NCBI GenBank assembly: GCA_003170135.1
Contig: PMZR01000123.1
Span: forward strand, 1 to 56,542
DNA from: Acidobacteriota bacterium
GTDB taxonomy: Bacteria; Acidobacteriota; Vicinamibacteria; Vicinamibacterales; Fen-181
Reading direction: 5' to 3'
Length of the DNA stretch: 56,542 nt
The position numbers were made by a program, and so were the translations under genes. This document shows positions 29,796 through 39,579 of this stretch, piece by piece. Under the pieces are notes generated by a model. That model ran no database searches and had not been told where the DNA came from. It saw only the letters and a program-made list of their open reading frames with translations. Numbering within the stretch: position 1 is the first letter of the stretch; the number at the start of each line of letters is the position of its first letter.

Positions 29796-31943
29796 TCACT
29801 TCCCCGGGTGGTACTGCCGCTCGATGTGCCCCTCCAGCTGTGGGCGGTAGAAGTACACGTCCCGCAGCTCGCCGGTGGCGTACCGCGCAGCTTGGTCGTT
29901 GAAGTGCGGCGACTTCGGATCCCCGCTCTGCCCGCCCGCGGTTACAGCCTTCGCCCGCACGCGATCGCCGAACTCGACGACGGCCACGAAGCTGTTCCCG
30001 GTGTTCCCATACATCTTCTTCGTGCCCGCGTAGGTGCGCGCGCCAAACGACGCCAGCGAACCCCACCGTGACGAGGTGAAACCGACCGGGATGCTCGGCC
30101 CCGCGTCGTTGAACGGCTGGACGATGTCGCCGGTGAGACGCTGGAAGCGATTGATGTCGCCCCAGGGCGTCTTCCAGGTGCCGAAGTCGCTGGCGAGCTT
30201 GTCCGAGGCCGTCGAGAGCGCCTGCAGCAACTGCTCCGGCGTGGCCTGGCCGCCGCGGGATCCGCTCCGCTCACCCCAGTACACGGCGAGCGACGTGGGG
30301 ACAGACGACACCGACCAGCGGCGATCCCAGGCGCGCAGCAGCGCGATCTGCTCGGACACCTTGCCTTTGAGCGGATTGGTGGCGGGCGTGTCGTCGTACG
30401 CCTTGAAGAGCGGCGGGAGCAGCGTCTCGAACGCCGGGAGATAGCTGTCGAAAGCGGCCGCGATGAGCGAGTCGAGCGTGAAGTCCTTCTTGTTCTCGAG
30501 GACCCTGATCGCGTGCACGCCCCGCGGGCTCTCCTCGTTGCCGCGATCCACGTACGATGGATAGTCCGCTCGCTTCGGGCTGCTCGGGCCGGCCGCCGAC
30601 CAGGGCCAGTTGTTGGTGTTGTACAGCCAGCCGCTGGCGGGATTGAGCAACCCGGGCGTCTCGTCGATCGAGAGCAGGCCCTGCCACTCGGTGGCGGGAT
30701 CGCTGCCGTCCACCGGCCTGGTCCAGTCGAAGCGGGTATCGCGCTTGGGAATGAAGTTCGCGTGGAAGTACGCGATCGTCCCGTTTGCGTCGGCGTAGAT
30801 CGTGTTATTCGACGAGTTCGTGTGCAGCTCCATCGTGTCGCGGAACGCCTTGTAGTTCCTCGCCTTGGTGCGGCTGTAGGACTGCGTCAGCGCCTTCAGC
30901 GGTTCCTGCATCAGCCGTACGCTTATCCACTTGCCGTTCGCCTCGCGGACGATCGGCCCGTGATGGGTGCGGTAGACGGTGAATTCCTTCCGCGCCATGC
31001 CGGTGGCGGTCTTGTAGGGCACCACAATCCTGGTCGCCTTGACCGGGCGCTCCTCGGTGCCGTAGCGGTAGGTGAACCCGCTGCCGGTCTTCGTCACCGT
31101 TTCGAGGTACTCGTCGACGTTGTCCACGCCGCTCGAGGTGTGCATCCATCCGGCGCGTTCGTTGAACCCCTGGTAGATGAAGAACTGGCCCCAGGTGATC
31201 GCCCCGTAGGCGTTCAGGCCTTCGTCGCTCGTCATCTGCGCCTCGGCGCGGAAGAAGAACGACGTGTGCGGGTTGATGAGCAGCAGCGCATGCTTGCCGA
31301 CGGTGTTCGACGGCGCGACGGCGGCGCCGTTCGAGCCGGTCGGTTCCACGAAGTCCGCCGCTTCCGCCACGATGTCGGGCTCGTCCCGCCGAAGAGCCGT
31401 CGTCGTCGGACCCTTTCCGTAGAACGCCTCGAGCTGCCCCAGGTTGACCTTCTCGATGTCTCCGCCGATGCTGCCCTCGCTGAAGGTGAGCGCCATCCAC
31501 GGTTCGAAGTGCGTGATCACCCGGGGCGTCACCTTCGGATGCGTGTACAGGTAGTAGTTCAACCCGTCCGCGTAGGCGTTCATCAGCGCCTTCAACCACG
31601 CCGGCGCCTTCTCGTACTGGGCCTTCATGTCGTCCGGGTCGATGAAGAGCTTCATGCGCAGGTCGCGGTACACCTGGGACTCGCCCTCGGCCTCGGCGAG
31701 GCGCCCGATGGAGTTGAGGTAATTGGTCTCCACCCGGTTGAAGTCGTCTTCGGCCTGGGCGTACATCACGCCGAACACCGCATCGGCATCCGTCTTTCCG
31801 GACACGTGGGGAATGCCCCAGTTGTCGCGGATGATGGTGACGTTCTGTGCCTGCTTCTCCCAGGTGGCGACTTCCTTGTCCGGGGCCGCCTGGAGGACGA
31901 GCGAAATGCAGACTGCCGTGAGGATGAGAGCCAGCTTCTTCAT
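29796..31943 (-). CDS. Penicillin-acylase-family Ntn hydrolase
   Basis: The protein has 715 residues with a signal peptide (MKKLALILTAVCISLVLQAA). It is an Ntn hydrolase of the penicillin G acylase/aculeacin acylase family, made as a precursor that self-cleaves before the catalytic Ser204 (EPTG|SNGAAVAPSNT). Other family marks are DNWGIPHVSGKTDADAVFGVMYAQAEDDF, LLLINPH, YRTHHGPI and NTIYADANGTIAYFHA. It acts in the periplasm or outside on amide bonds such as acyl-homoserine lactones, lipopeptides or beta-lactams; the substrate cannot be told. ATG 31943 has GAAGGG upstream. It is convergent with the kinase gene and divergent from the amidase gene. Confidence 0.92.
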   Translation of the reverse strand: MKKLALILTAVCISLVLQAAPDKEVATWEKQAQNVTIIRDNWGIPHVSGKTDADAVFGVMYAQAEDDFNRVETNYLNSIGRLAEAEGESQVYRDLRMKLFIDPDDMKAQYEKAPAWLKALMNAYADGLNYYLYTHPKVTPRVITHFEPWMALTFSEGSIGGDIEKVNLGQLEAFYGKGPTTTALRRDEPDIVAEAADFVEPTGSNGAAVAPSNTVGKHALLLINPHTSFFFRAEAQMTSDEGLNAYGAITWGQFFIYQGFNERAGWMHTSSGVDNVDEYLETVTKTGSGFTYRYGTEERPVKATRIVVPYKTATGMARKEFTVYRTHHGPIVREANGKWISVRLMQEPLKALTQSYSRTKARNYKAFRDTMELHTNSSNNTIYADANGTIAYFHANFIPKRDTRFDWTRPVDGSDPATEWQGLLSIDETPGLLNPASGWLYNTNNWPWSAAGPSSPKRADYPSYVDRGNEESPRGVHAIRVLENKKDFTLDSLIAAAFDSYLPAFETLLPPLFKAYDDTPATNPLKGKVSEQIALLRAWDRRWSVSSVPTSLAVYWGERSGSRGGQATPEQLLQALSTASDKLASDFGTWKTPWGDINRFQRLTGDIVQPFNDAGPSIPVGFTSSRWGSLASFGARTYAGTKKMYGNTGNSFVAVVEFGDRVRAKAVTAGGQSGDPKSPHFNDQAARYATGELRDVYFYRPQLEGHIERQYHPGK

Positions 31944-32142
31944 GGTGACCCTTCGTTGATGACGTGATGTCGTTGTCGGGGGCTCGCCGGAGAAGGCCGC
32001 GCGATGGGTGGCCCTCGGCGGCCGACATTGTACCCGCCAAAGGCTCCAACCGCCACCGCGCGGCACCCGCAGGGCGAGGCTTTAGTCTTGCCGGGGCAGG
32101 AATTGCTTGCGGCCGACGCCCTGTTGGCGCAACGCTTTGCCC

Positions 32143-34620
32143 ATGACACATGCTCGCCTGCGGCTCGGCCTCGTCTGCGTGGCGCTCGTGATGACGCTGC
32201 ACCTGGACGCCGTCACGCCCGTCAAGTCGGCTGACGGGCAGTTCTGGGACATCCAGGACACCTCCGCCTGGTCGCAGGACAGCGGCGGCATCGCGACCGG
32301 CGGCGGCGCCAATCCATTCAACGGGTTCGGCTACCTCAAGCTGCAGGTGCGCCGGCCGGACCAGACGCTGCTCGTTGGCAACCGCTACCTGACGGGGTTC
32401 GGCCTCTCCCACGACGGCGCCGAGCGGTTCGACTCGATCACGCCGGTGTTCCACGGCGGCATCGTCGTTGCGCGGGCGCTGTATGCGCCGGCGGACACGA
32501 ATTACCTGCGCTACTTCGACAGCTACACGAACGTGGCCGGCGAGGATCGGATCGTCGAGGTGGCCTGGGGTGGGGCGGCCGGCGCGTTCGAAGACGGCGG
32601 CCGGGTGACGGTCGCGATGACGTCGAGCGGGGATCGGCGCATCGACCGGGGCGACGCGTTCGTGACCGTGATGCAGAACGCGCGTGGTGTAGACGACCCG
32701 ATGCGCGGGCCATCCGGTCACGGTCCCTCGGCGCACGTGCTGGGATCGCGAAGCGCGGGCGTCTTCGTGTCGGCAGGCGACATGTATGCCGACCCCTTCA
32801 CCGATCCCTGGCCCGGGTACGATCCCGCGCACATCGGCTACGTCTTCTGGTTCCCGGTGAGGCGAGGAGAGACGGTCGCGCTCGTGACGTTCGTCGTGAA
32901 GGGCCTGAGCGAAGTCTACGATCCGCGCGGCGGGTTCCCGGTGCCGATTCGTGACGGCATCATCGCGCCGCAGTACGACGCGCCGTACTCGGGCGGGTCC
33001 CCGAACATCCCCGCTGCCGGTTCCGAAATCGCGCGTGTCACCGAGGAGGCGCGCCGCCTGGTGGCCGTGCCCGACTTCCGCGGCCTGACAGCGCGCGAAC
33101 GCGCGCAGGTGATCAACTGGCCGCCGCCGGGGCCCAGCCCCGCGCCCTTCACCGTCTTCGAGAAGAGCGTGGACGCCCTGCAGGACGCCCTGGCCCGGGG
33201 TGTGGTCACATCGGAGGACATCGTCCGCGAGTACCTGACGCGCCTCGCCGCCTACGATCGGAATGGTCCGACGTTCCGCGCGGTGCTGGCGCTCAACCCG
33301 AAAGCGATTGCGGAGGCCCGGGCCCTCGATGCCGAACGGTCGGCGGGACAGGTGCGCGGCCCGTTCCACGGCATTCCGATCGCCTTCAAGGACAACATCG
33401 ACGTGCTCGGCCTGGCGACGACGGGCGGCTCGCGCGCGCTGCTGGATCATCGTCCACGGCTGGACTCGCGCATGGCCGCCGGCATGCGCCGCGCCGGCGC
33501 CGTCGTGCTCGCCAAGACGAATCTCGACGAGTTCCCGTTCGGTGACTTCGGCATCAGCACGGTTGGCGGCACGATCGGGAACGCCTACGATCCGTCGCTC
33601 AGCACCGCGGGCTCGAGCGGCGGCAGCGCGGTGGCGGTCTCGACGAGCCTGGTGACGCTCGCATTCGGGACCGACACGTGCAACTCGTTGTCGAACCCGG
33701 CGGCGTTTGCCTCGCTCGCCACGATCCGGACCACGAGGGGTCTGACCAGCCGCGCGGGGGTGATGCCGCTCAACCCTTACAACGACGCGGTCGGCCCGCT
33801 CGCAAAATCGGTGCGGGAAGTTGCCGAGGTGCTGGACCAGGTAGCGGGCGCCGATCCGGAGGATCCGGTGACCGCGGAAGCGGGCGGGCACATCGACGGG
33901 TCGTTCGCGGGCGCGCTCGCGTCCGCCAGCCTCAAGGGCGCGCGCATCGGCCTGCTGCGCCAGCGCTTCGTGGGCGTGACGCTCGAGAAGGAACCGACGG
34001 CGCTGATGGCGCGGGTCGCGAAGGAACTGGCCGCGGCTGGCGCGACGGTCGTGGACGTGGCGATCCCGAATCTCGACGAGCACTATCGCCAGGCGCGCGG
34101 CAGCGCGCCGGGATCGCTGCTGGCTGCATGGAGCCGGTACCTCGCGCGTGGGGCCGCGCCCGGCGACAAGGTGCTCACGATCGACGATCTGCTGGCGTCG
34201 GGGAAGCTTGCGCCCGCCAGCGTCCGGCGGTTCGAGGCGGCGCGTCAGCCGGTACCAACCGGCGACGCGTTGACGGAAGCGACGCGTGCGTTCGTCGCGA
34301 GCCGCGAGGCGTTCCGCGACGTCTACGTGAAGTTGATGGACGCCGAGGACCTGGACGCGCTCGTCTACCCGGCGAACCTGGCCCGGCCCCACACGCACGA
34401 AGGCGGGGAGCAGCGCTACGGCGGGGAACCGGGCACGTGCGAGGACAGCGCCATGACGGGGCTGCCGCAGGTGACGCTGCCCGGCGGGTTCATGGGCGAT
34501 CGCTACCCGTTCGGCGTCTCGTTCCTGGGTCGGCCCTGGTCCGACCGCCGCCTGCTGGGCCTCGCCTACGCGTACGAACAGGCGACCCACCACCGCCGCC
34601 CGCCGCCGACGGTTCAGTGA
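32143..34620 (+). CDS. Secreted amidase with amino-terminal beta domain
   Basis: An 825-residue protein from ATG 32143 (TTG 32107 is an alternative with AGGA upstream). A signal peptide (MTHARLRLGLVCVALVMTLH) is followed by ~280 residues of an unclassified beta-rich domain (GQFWDIQDTSAWSQDSGG, RYFDSYTNVAGEDRIVEVAWGG). An amidase-signature enzyme occupies ~residues 350-825. The Ser-cisSer-Lys triad is visible: K416 (AFKDN), the GSSGGS loop at 490-495, and S515 in GTDTCNS, where GTDTGGS is usual. Substitution of the two glycines before the nucleophile is odd. It hydrolyses a carboxamide, substrate unknown, probably in the periplasm. Confidence 0.85.
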   Translation: MTHARLRLGLVCVALVMTLHLDAVTPVKSADGQFWDIQDTSAWSQDSGGIATGGGANPFNGFGYLKLQVRRPDQTLLVGNRYLTGFGLSHDGAERFDSITPVFHGGIVVARALYAPADTNYLRYFDSYTNVAGEDRIVEVAWGGAAGAFEDGGRVTVAMTSSGDRRIDRGDAFVTVMQNARGVDDPMRGPSGHGPSAHVLGSRSAGVFVSAGDMYADPFTDPWPGYDPAHIGYVFWFPVRRGETVALVTFVVKGLSEVYDPRGGFPVPIRDGIIAPQYDAPYSGGSPNIPAAGSEIARVTEEARRLVAVPDFRGLTARERAQVINWPPPGPSPAPFTVFEKSVDALQDALARGVVTSEDIVREYLTRLAAYDRNGPTFRAVLALNPKAIAEARALDAERSAGQVRGPFHGIPIAFKDNIDVLGLATTGGSRALLDHRPRLDSRMAAGMRRAGAVVLAKTNLDEFPFGDFGISTVGGTIGNAYDPSLSTAGSSGGSAVAVSTSLVTLAFGTDTCNSLSNPAAFASLATIRTTRGLTSRAGVMPLNPYNDAVGPLAKSVREVAEVLDQVAGADPEDPVTAEAGGHIDGSFAGALASASLKGARIGLLRQRFVGVTLEKEPTALMARVAKELAAAGATVVDVAIPNLDEHYRQARGSAPGSLLAAWSRYLARGAAPGDKVLTIDDLLASGKLAPASVRRFEAARQPVPTGDALTEATRAFVASREAFRDVYVKLMDAEDLDALVYPANLARPHTHEGGEQRYGGEPGTCEDSAMTGLPQVTLPGGFMGDRYPFGVSFLGRPWSDRRLLGLAYAYEQATHHRRPPPTVQ

Positions 34621-34649
34621 AGGAAGGGATCGGCCTTATCATTTACGGT

Positions 34650-35867
34650 ATGACCCCCGAGACGATTCGCCGGCTGCCCAAGACCGATCTTCACGTGCAC
34701 CTGGACGGCTCGTTGCGGGTGTCCACCCTCATCGATCTCGCCCGCGAGCGCGGCGTCGCGCTGCCGTCGGCCACCGAGCAGGGACTGCGCGAGCTCGTGT
34801 TCCGGCCACACTACGCGAACCTGGCCGAGTACCTCGAGGGGTTCCGCTATACCGTCGCGGTCCTGCAGGATCGGGAGGCGCTCGAGCGCACCGCGTGCGA
34901 GCTGTGCGAGGACTGCCAGGCCGAGGGCGTGCGCTACGTCGAGATGCGGTTCGCGCCGCAACTGCACGTGCGGCCGGGCTTCGACGTGCCGGCGGTCGTA
35001 CGTGCCGTGGACGCCGGCATCCGGCGCGCCGCCGACGCGTTCAACCGTCGTCCCGAGGTCGCCTCCGGCGCGGAGCCGCGTTTCGTCGCCGGCATCATCC
35101 TCTGCGCGCTGCGCTACTTCACGGGCGAGCTGTCGGAGGGCTATCGTCACCTGATCGAAGCGCTGCCCGAGGCCACGGCCCAGGAGCTGTTCTCGGCGGC
35201 GAGCGTCCAGGTGGCCCGCGCGGCCGCACGCCTCAAGCACGACGAAGGCCTGCTGGTGGTCGGCATCGATCTGGCCGGCCAGGAAAAGGGGTATCCCGCC
35301 GAGGACCACCGCGTCGCCTACCAGGTGGCGCACGAGGCGTTCCTGGGCAAGACCGTGCACGCGGGCGAAGACTACGGCCCCGAGTCGATCTTCCAGGCAA
35401 TCGGCAACCTGCACGCCGACCGCATCGGGCACGGGACGTGGCTGTTCGACGAGACGAAGATCGGGCCGCGGCGCGTCACCGACAGGAAGGCTTACGTGGA
35501 ACGGCTGGCGCAGTTCATCGCGGACAAGCGCATCACCATCGAAGTGTGCCTGACATCGAACCAGCAGACGGTGCCCGAGCTCGGCGCCGACCTCCGGCGC
35601 CACCCCTTCGCCGAGATGCGCCAGCGGCGGCTGTCCACGACGCTCTGCACCGACAACCGGCTGGTGTCGAACACCACCGTGTCGAACGAGATCGAGCGCG
35701 CCGCCGAGGCCTTCGCCCTCTCCGACCGCGAGGTGCGGGAGATCCTGGTCTACGGCTTCAAGCGGAGTTTCTTCCCGGGCACCTACCTCGAGAAGCGCAC
35801 CTACGTGCGCCAGACGATCGACTTCGCCGACCGGGTGCTCGATGGCGAGGCCGGCAAGGTGTCGTGA
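34650..35867 (+). CDS. Adenosine deaminase-family protein
   Basis: The protein has 405 residues. The TIM-barrel deaminase motifs are KTDLHVHLDGSL (two metal His), RYVEMRFAPQLH, VGIDLAGQEKGY, TVHAGEDYGPESI (His and Glu), DRIGHGTWL and CTDNRLVSNTTVSNE (metal Asp). It deaminates adenosine or a related 6-aminopurine nucleoside. A longer form from GTG 34617, overlapping the amidase stop, is possible, but ATG 34650 matches the family start. It follows the amidase gene by 29 nt. An adenosine source is ahcY elsewhere in this window, though no operon links them. Confidence 0.9.
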   Translation: MTPETIRRLPKTDLHVHLDGSLRVSTLIDLARERGVALPSATEQGLRELVFRPHYANLAEYLEGFRYTVAVLQDREALERTACELCEDCQAEGVRYVEMRFAPQLHVRPGFDVPAVVRAVDAGIRRAADAFNRRPEVASGAEPRFVAGIILCALRYFTGELSEGYRHLIEALPEATAQELFSAASVQVARAAARLKHDEGLLVVGIDLAGQEKGYPAEDHRVAYQVAHEAFLGKTVHAGEDYGPESIFQAIGNLHADRIGHGTWLFDETKIGPRRVTDRKAYVERLAQFIADKRITIEVCLTSNQQTVPELGADLRRHPFAEMRQRRLSTTLCTDNRLVSNTTVSNEIERAAEAFALSDREVREILVYGFKRSFFPGTYLEKRTYVRQTIDFADRVLDGEAGKVS

Positions 35868-35891
35868 GGGCCGGTACGGCGGACCGAACCG

Positions 35892-36962
35892 TCAGGCGCG
35901 GGCGGCCGCTGCCGGATTCGACTTGAAGTATCGCTTCTCGAACGCCAGCGCCACGTTGACGAGCGCGATGAGCGCCGGCACCTCGACCAGCGGGCCGATC
36001 ACCGCGGCGAACGCCTCGCCCGAGTGGATGCCGAACACCGCGACCGCCACGGCGATGGCCAGTTCGAAATTGTTGCTCGCCGCCGTGAACGACAGCGTGG
36101 CCGTCTTCGCGTAGTCGGCGCCGAGCCGGTGACCCATGTAGAAGGACACCAGGAACATCACCACGAAGTAGATGAGGAGCGGGATCGCAATCCGGACGAC
36201 GTCCATCGGCAGCTGGACGATGTAGGCGCCCTTCAGCGAGAACATCACCACGATCGTGAAGAGCAGCGCGACGAGCGTGAGCGGGCTGATCTTCGGCACG
36301 AAGCGCGTTTCGTACCACTGCCGCCCCCGGGCCCGCACCAGCAGGAACCGCGTCAGCATCCCCGCCAGGAACGGGATCCCCAGGTAGACGAACACGCTGT
36401 TGGCGATCGCGCCGATGGATACGTTCACCGCGACGCCCTTCAGCCCGAACCACTCGGGGAGGACCGTGATGAACACCCAGGCATACACCGAGTAGAAGAG
36501 CACCTGGAACACCGAGTTGAAGGCCACCAGGCCGGCCGCGTACTCGGTGTCGCCCCTCGCCAGCTCGTTCCAGACGATGACCATGGCGATGCAGCGCGCG
36601 AGCCCGATGAGGATGAGGCCGACCATGTATTCCGGGTACTGGCGCAGGAAGATGATGGCGAGCGCGAACATCAGGACGGGGCCGATGATCCAGTTCTGGA
36701 CGAGCGACAGCACGAGGATCCGCGTGTTGCGGAAGACCTCGCCCAGTTCCTCGTAGCGGACCTTGGCGAGCGGCGGATACATCATGACGATGAGGCCGAC
36801 CGCGATCGGAATCGAGGTCGTCCCGACCTGGAACGCCGTGATGAGGCGCACGAGGCCCGGCAGGGCATAGCCGGCCCCGACGCCGACGATCATCGCGAGG
36901 AAGATCCAGAGCGTCAGGTACCGGTCGAGAAACGAGAGACGCCGGCCGACCCGTTCAGACAT
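35892..36962 (-). CDS. acr3: Arsenite efflux permease, ACR3 type
   Basis: A 356-residue protein with ten predicted membrane helices. ACR3 marks include [41 protein letters not shown], with the conserved cysteine needed for arsenite transport, and [21 protein letters not shown]. It expels arsenite with the proton motive force. It is the last gene of the arsR-arsM-arsC-acr3 operon, 39 nt after arsC. GGGAG lies 10 nt upstream of the ATG. Confidence 0.95.
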   Translation of the reverse strand: MSERVGRRLSFLDRYLTLWIFLAMIVGVGAGYALPGLVRLITAFQVGTTSIPIAVGLIVMMYPPLAKVRYEELGEVFRNTRILVLSLVQNWIIGPVLMFALAIIFLRQYPEYMVGLILIGLARCIAMVIVWNELARGDTEYAAGLVAFNSVFQVLFYSVYAWVFITVLPEWFGLKGVAVNVSIGAIANSVFVYLGIPFLAGMLTRFLLVRARGRQWYETRFVPKISPLTLVALLFTIVVMFSLKGAYIVQLPMDVVRIAIPLLIYFVVMFLVSFYMGHRLGADYAKTATLSFTAASNNFELAIAVAVAVFGIHSGEAFAAVIGPLVEVPALIALVNVALAFEKRYFKSNPAAAARA

Positions 36963-37001
36963 GTGCAGATGCTCCCTGTCCCGCGCGATCCCGTGCGGGC
37001 G

Positions 37002-37409
37002 TTACGCCTTCCATCCGCGCCGGACGACGAGCGCCTCCACGCGGGCGCGAATATCCTCTCGAATGGCCCGCACCTCGGGAAGCGGGCGCCCTTTCGGGTC
37101 GGCGAGCGGCCAGTCGTCGCGCTCCACGCCCGGCACGAAGGGGCACTGGTCGCCGCAGCCCATCGTCACGAGCACGCTGGCGAGGCCGGCAAGCTCCGCG
37201 GTCAGTCGGCGCGGCGTGGCGCGCGTCAGGTCGAGACCGACCTCGCGCATCACCGCCACGACTTCCGGGTGGACCGCCGATCCCGGACGGGTGCCCGCGG
37301 AGATGGCGCGCGCCTTCGCCGGGTCGGCCAGCGCGTTGAACCACGCGGCGGCCATCTGCGACCGCCCGGCGTTGTGCACGCAGGCAAAGAGGACGATCTG
37401 TTCGGCCAT
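37002..37409 (-). CDS. arsC: Arsenate reductase, low-molecular-weight phosphatase fold
   Basis: A 135-residue protein. The active-site loop is CVHNAGRS (CX5R type, Cys10), with the second and third cysteines in MGCGDQCPFVPG (C85, C89). These belong to the thioredoxin-coupled class and reduce arsenate to arsenite for export by Acr3 or methylation by ArsM. The ATG at 37409 nearly abuts the arsM stop (1-nt gap), indicating translational coupling. Confidence 0.95.
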   Translation of the reverse strand: MAEQIVLFACVHNAGRSQMAAAWFNALADPAKARAISAGTRPGSAVHPEVVAVMREVGLDLTRATPRRLTAELAGLASVLVTMGCGDQCPFVPGVERDDWPLADPKGRPLPEVRAIREDIRARVEALVVRRGWKA

Positions 37410-37410
37410 G

Positions 37411-38250
37411 CTACGCCCGGTCGGGCGCCGCCACCGGCTTCCGCGCGCGGATGAAGCCGCTGAAGAACCGGCCATCGACCAGCGGCGCAATCGCGTCCAC
37501 GTCGAAGCCGTGCCCGGCCAGGAACTCCCGCGCGTCGGCCAGCGTGTACACGCGCGTCGGCTCGATCGAGACGTCCTCGAACCCGGCGCGCGCCAGTTTG
37601 GCGACGTAGTCGGATTCGTCCAGCGCGCCCGACAGGCAGCCCACCCATAGTTCGACGTTGCGGCGGATGTCGGCCGGGATCGCGCCCCGCACGACCACGT
37701 CCGAGACGGCAAACCGGCCGCCCGGCTTCAGCACGCGAAACGCCTCGGCCAGCACGCGGTCCTTGTCGGCCGAGAGGTTGATCACGCAGTTCGAGATGAT
37801 GAGGTCCACGCTGGCGTCGGGCAACGGGATGTGCTCGATCTCGCCCTTGAGGAATTCCACGTTCCCGACGCCGGCCTTGCGCTGGTTCTCGCGCGCCAGC
37901 GCGAGCATCTCGTCGGTCATGTCGAGGCCGTACGCCTTGCCGGTCGGTCCGACGCGCTTCGCGGAGAGCAGCACGTCGATGCCGCCGCCCGACCCCAGGT
38001 CGAGGACCACCTCGCCGGGATTGAGCGTGGCAAGCGCCGTGGGATTGCCGCAGCCGAGCGAGGCGAGCACCGCCTCGGCCGGCAGCCCCTCGGTCTGCTT
38101 CCGGTCGTAGAGGTTCACCGTGATCGGGTCAACCGCGCCCGGCACCGACGAACAGCACGTGGGCCCGCACGACGCCTTGCCCTCGCCGGCGACGACGCGC
38201 AGGGCCGCCTGTCCGTACTTCTCTTTGACGATGTCCTTGATGTCCGCCAT
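37411..38250 (-). CDS. arsM: Arsenite S-adenosylmethionine methyltransferase
   Basis: A 279-residue protein. The amino-terminal Cys cluster (ASCGPTCC), the SAM motif [28 protein letters not shown] and GCLSGALDE supply the cysteines that bind As(III). It methylates arsenite to volatile or less toxic species. It sits between arsR and arsC in one operon and depends on SAM, whose by-product is cleared by the AhcY encoded at 17-19 kb. Confidence 0.95.
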   Translation of the reverse strand: MADIKDIVKEKYGQAALRVVAGEGKASCGPTCCSSVPGAVDPITVNLYDRKQTEGLPAEAVLASLGCGNPTALATLNPGEVVLDLGSGGGIDVLLSAKRVGPTGKAYGLDMTDEMLALARENQRKAGVGNVEFLKGEIEHIPLPDASVDLIISNCVINLSADKDRVLAEAFRVLKPGGRFAVSDVVVRGAIPADIRRNVELWVGCLSGALDESDYVAKLARAGFEDVSIEPTRVYTLADAREFLAGHGFDVDAIAPLVDGRFFSGFIRARKPVAAPDRA

Positions 38251-38317
38251 GTCAGGCTCCTCGAGAGGGGTTTCGCATCGCGCGCTCGAGCACGGCTCGT
38301 CCCGCGGTGCGCACGCG

Positions 38318-38668
38318 TCAAGCCCGTTTGCACAGCCGGGTAATCGATCCCGGCGCGACCGCCTTACTGCGCGAGCAGCACTCCGCGTAGAGGAAGGCGA
38401 GCAGTTCCTGCAGCGCGTCCGCGTTCGCCCCGTAGCGGAGGAACGTGCCTTCCCGCTGCACGGTGACCAGGTCCTCGTTCCTGAGCTTGTCGAGGTGGTG
38501 CGAGAGCGTGGAGCCGGGGATGCCCAGCTCGTCCTGGATCTCGCCGACGACCATCCCGCCGGGATGGGCGGAGAGGAGCAGGCGCATGATCCGGAGGCGC
38601 GGCTCGGTGCCCATGGCCGACATCATGTCGGCGTACCGGGCGACCTGGTCCGGAGCGTGTCTCGTCAT
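38318..38668 (-). CDS. arsR: ArsR arsenite-responsive repressor
   Basis: A 116-residue winged-helix protein ([47 protein letters not shown]). The candidate As(III) ligands are the carboxy-terminal Cys pair and a distal Cys, AECCSRSK...TRLC, similar in kind to the ferrooxidans-type ArsR rather than the E. coli type with cysteines in the DNA helix. It probably represses its own operon. A dyad lies right upstream of the ATG. Confidence 0.93.
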   Translation of the reverse strand: MTRHAPDQVARYADMMSAMGTEPRLRIMRLLLSAHPGGMVVGEIQDELGIPGSTLSHHLDKLRNEDLVTVQREGTFLRYGANADALQELLAFLYAECCSRSKAVAPGSITRLCKRA

Positions 38669-38672
38669 ATCT

Positions 38673-38705
38673 ATATTTCTACAAGAATCGAATATGTGAT
38701 GTCAA
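38673..38705 (-). promoter_or_regulatory. ars operon promoter and probable ArsR operator
   Basis: A 23-bp dyad at 38673-38695 has ATATT/AATAT ends and the core TTCT-ACA-AGAA. TTGACA (-35) lies at 38705-38700 on the minus strand, and the -10 would fall inside the dyad near TAGAAA, so bound ArsR would block it. Confidence 0.65.
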
Positions 38706-38790
38706 GCGGGCGCGGCGTTGGCGGGTTGCCGCACCAGAGGGCCCAGGGCGCCACGTCGACCGCCCGGCGCGGATCGGCGGCTCGTGGCCA

Positions 38791-38810
38791 ATGTGCTACA
38801 ATGTGCTACA
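38791..38810. repeat. Tandem decamer before the antitoxin gene
   Basis: ATGTGCTACA occurs twice in tandem and ends on the first base of the antitoxin ATG. The junction creates a -10-like TACAAT (38797-38802), so the transcript may be leaderless. It is a probable operator. Confidence 0.5.
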
Positions 38811-39109
38811 TGGCAAGCACATCGCGCGCGGCGACCGACGTCCCGGTCGGCGTCCGCGAGCTGCGGCAGAACCTCAGCGTCTACCTCTCGCGGGTGGCGA
38901 CGGGCACGGTGTTTCGCGTCACCGACCGCGGGCACGTGGTGGCCCTGCTCGTGCCCGTGCCCGCGCACGCGACCACGGCCGAGCGGTTGGTGGCCGGCGG
39001 CAGAGCCGCGCCGCCCGCTCGGGACCTCCTCGAGCTGGGACGTCCCATCGCCCGGCCCCGGACGTCGCTGAGCGAGGCGTTGCGGCAGGTCAGGGAAGAC
39101 CGGTTGTGA
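38810..39109 (+). CDS. VapB/Phd-type antitoxin
   Basis: A 99-residue protein: MASTSRAATDVPVGVRELRQNLSVYLSRVATGTVFRVTDRGHVVALLVPV is the Phd/YefM fold (VREL-RQNLSxYL, VTDRGxxVA). An Arg-rich acidic tail would wrap the toxin. Its stop overlaps the toxin start (GTGA). An ATG at 38801 in the same frame is an alternative start. Confidence 0.88.
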   Translation: MASTSRAATDVPVGVRELRQNLSVYLSRVATGTVFRVTDRGHVVALLVPVPAHATTAERLVAGGRAAPPARDLLELGRPIARPRTSLSEALRQVREDRL

Positions 39110-39513
39110 GTTTCCTGCCCGTCTATCTCGATACGTCCGCCATCGTGAAGCTGGTCGTCGCTGAACGCGAGACCGACGCGCTGCTCGCGGCGCTCGCCCC
39201 ATGGCCCGACCGCGTGTCGTCGGTGCTCGCCCGCGTGGAACTCCATCGCGCGCTCTGGCGCGTTCGCGCCGCGCGGCCCATCCGCGCGCGGGCCGAGGCC
39301 GTCCTGGCGGCGCTCGTGCTCGTGCGCCTCGACGAACCCGTCCTTTCCCGCGCGGCCTCGTTCAGGGACCCGACGCTCCGGGCGCTCGATGCAATCCATC
39401 TCGCCACCGCCCTCTCCCTCGGCGACGATCCGGACGCCTTCATCACCTACGACACGCGTCTGGCCGCCGCGGCCCGCAAACAACGCCTGCGCGTTCAGCA
39501 TCCCGGCGTGTAG
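39106..39513 (+). CDS. vapC: VapC-type PIN-domain toxin
   Basis: A 135-residue PIN-domain RNase. Metal-binding acidic residues are seen in VYLDTSAIVKLVVAE (Asp), SVLARVELHRAL (Glu), LDAIHLATAL (Asp) and FITYDTRLAAAA (Asp). GTG 39106 overlaps the antitoxin stop. The likely target is tRNA or rRNA, as in other VapC proteins. All four active-site acids are present, so the pair looks intact. Confidence 0.92.
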   Translation: MSFLPVYLDTSAIVKLVVAERETDALLAALAPWPDRVSSVLARVELHRALWRVRAARPIRARAEAVLAALVLVRLDEPVLSRAASFRDPTLRALDAIHLATALSLGDDPDAFITYDTRLAAAARKQRLRVQHPGV

Positions 39514-39579
39514 TCAACGCTCAGGGCTCCAGGAATCGGATCTCCCCGCGACCGGCCACCGCTTGCTTCCGCCACGCAG

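Noticed and set aside
30805..34593. A 1262-codon minus-strand frame over the amidase and acylase genes
   Set aside because: It crosses two well-conserved genes in other frames and has no domain; it is a high-GC artefact.
38700..39513. The vapBC promoter region as a tRNA-like or riboswitch leader
   Set aside because: The tandem decamer explains the signal and leaves no room for a structured leader.
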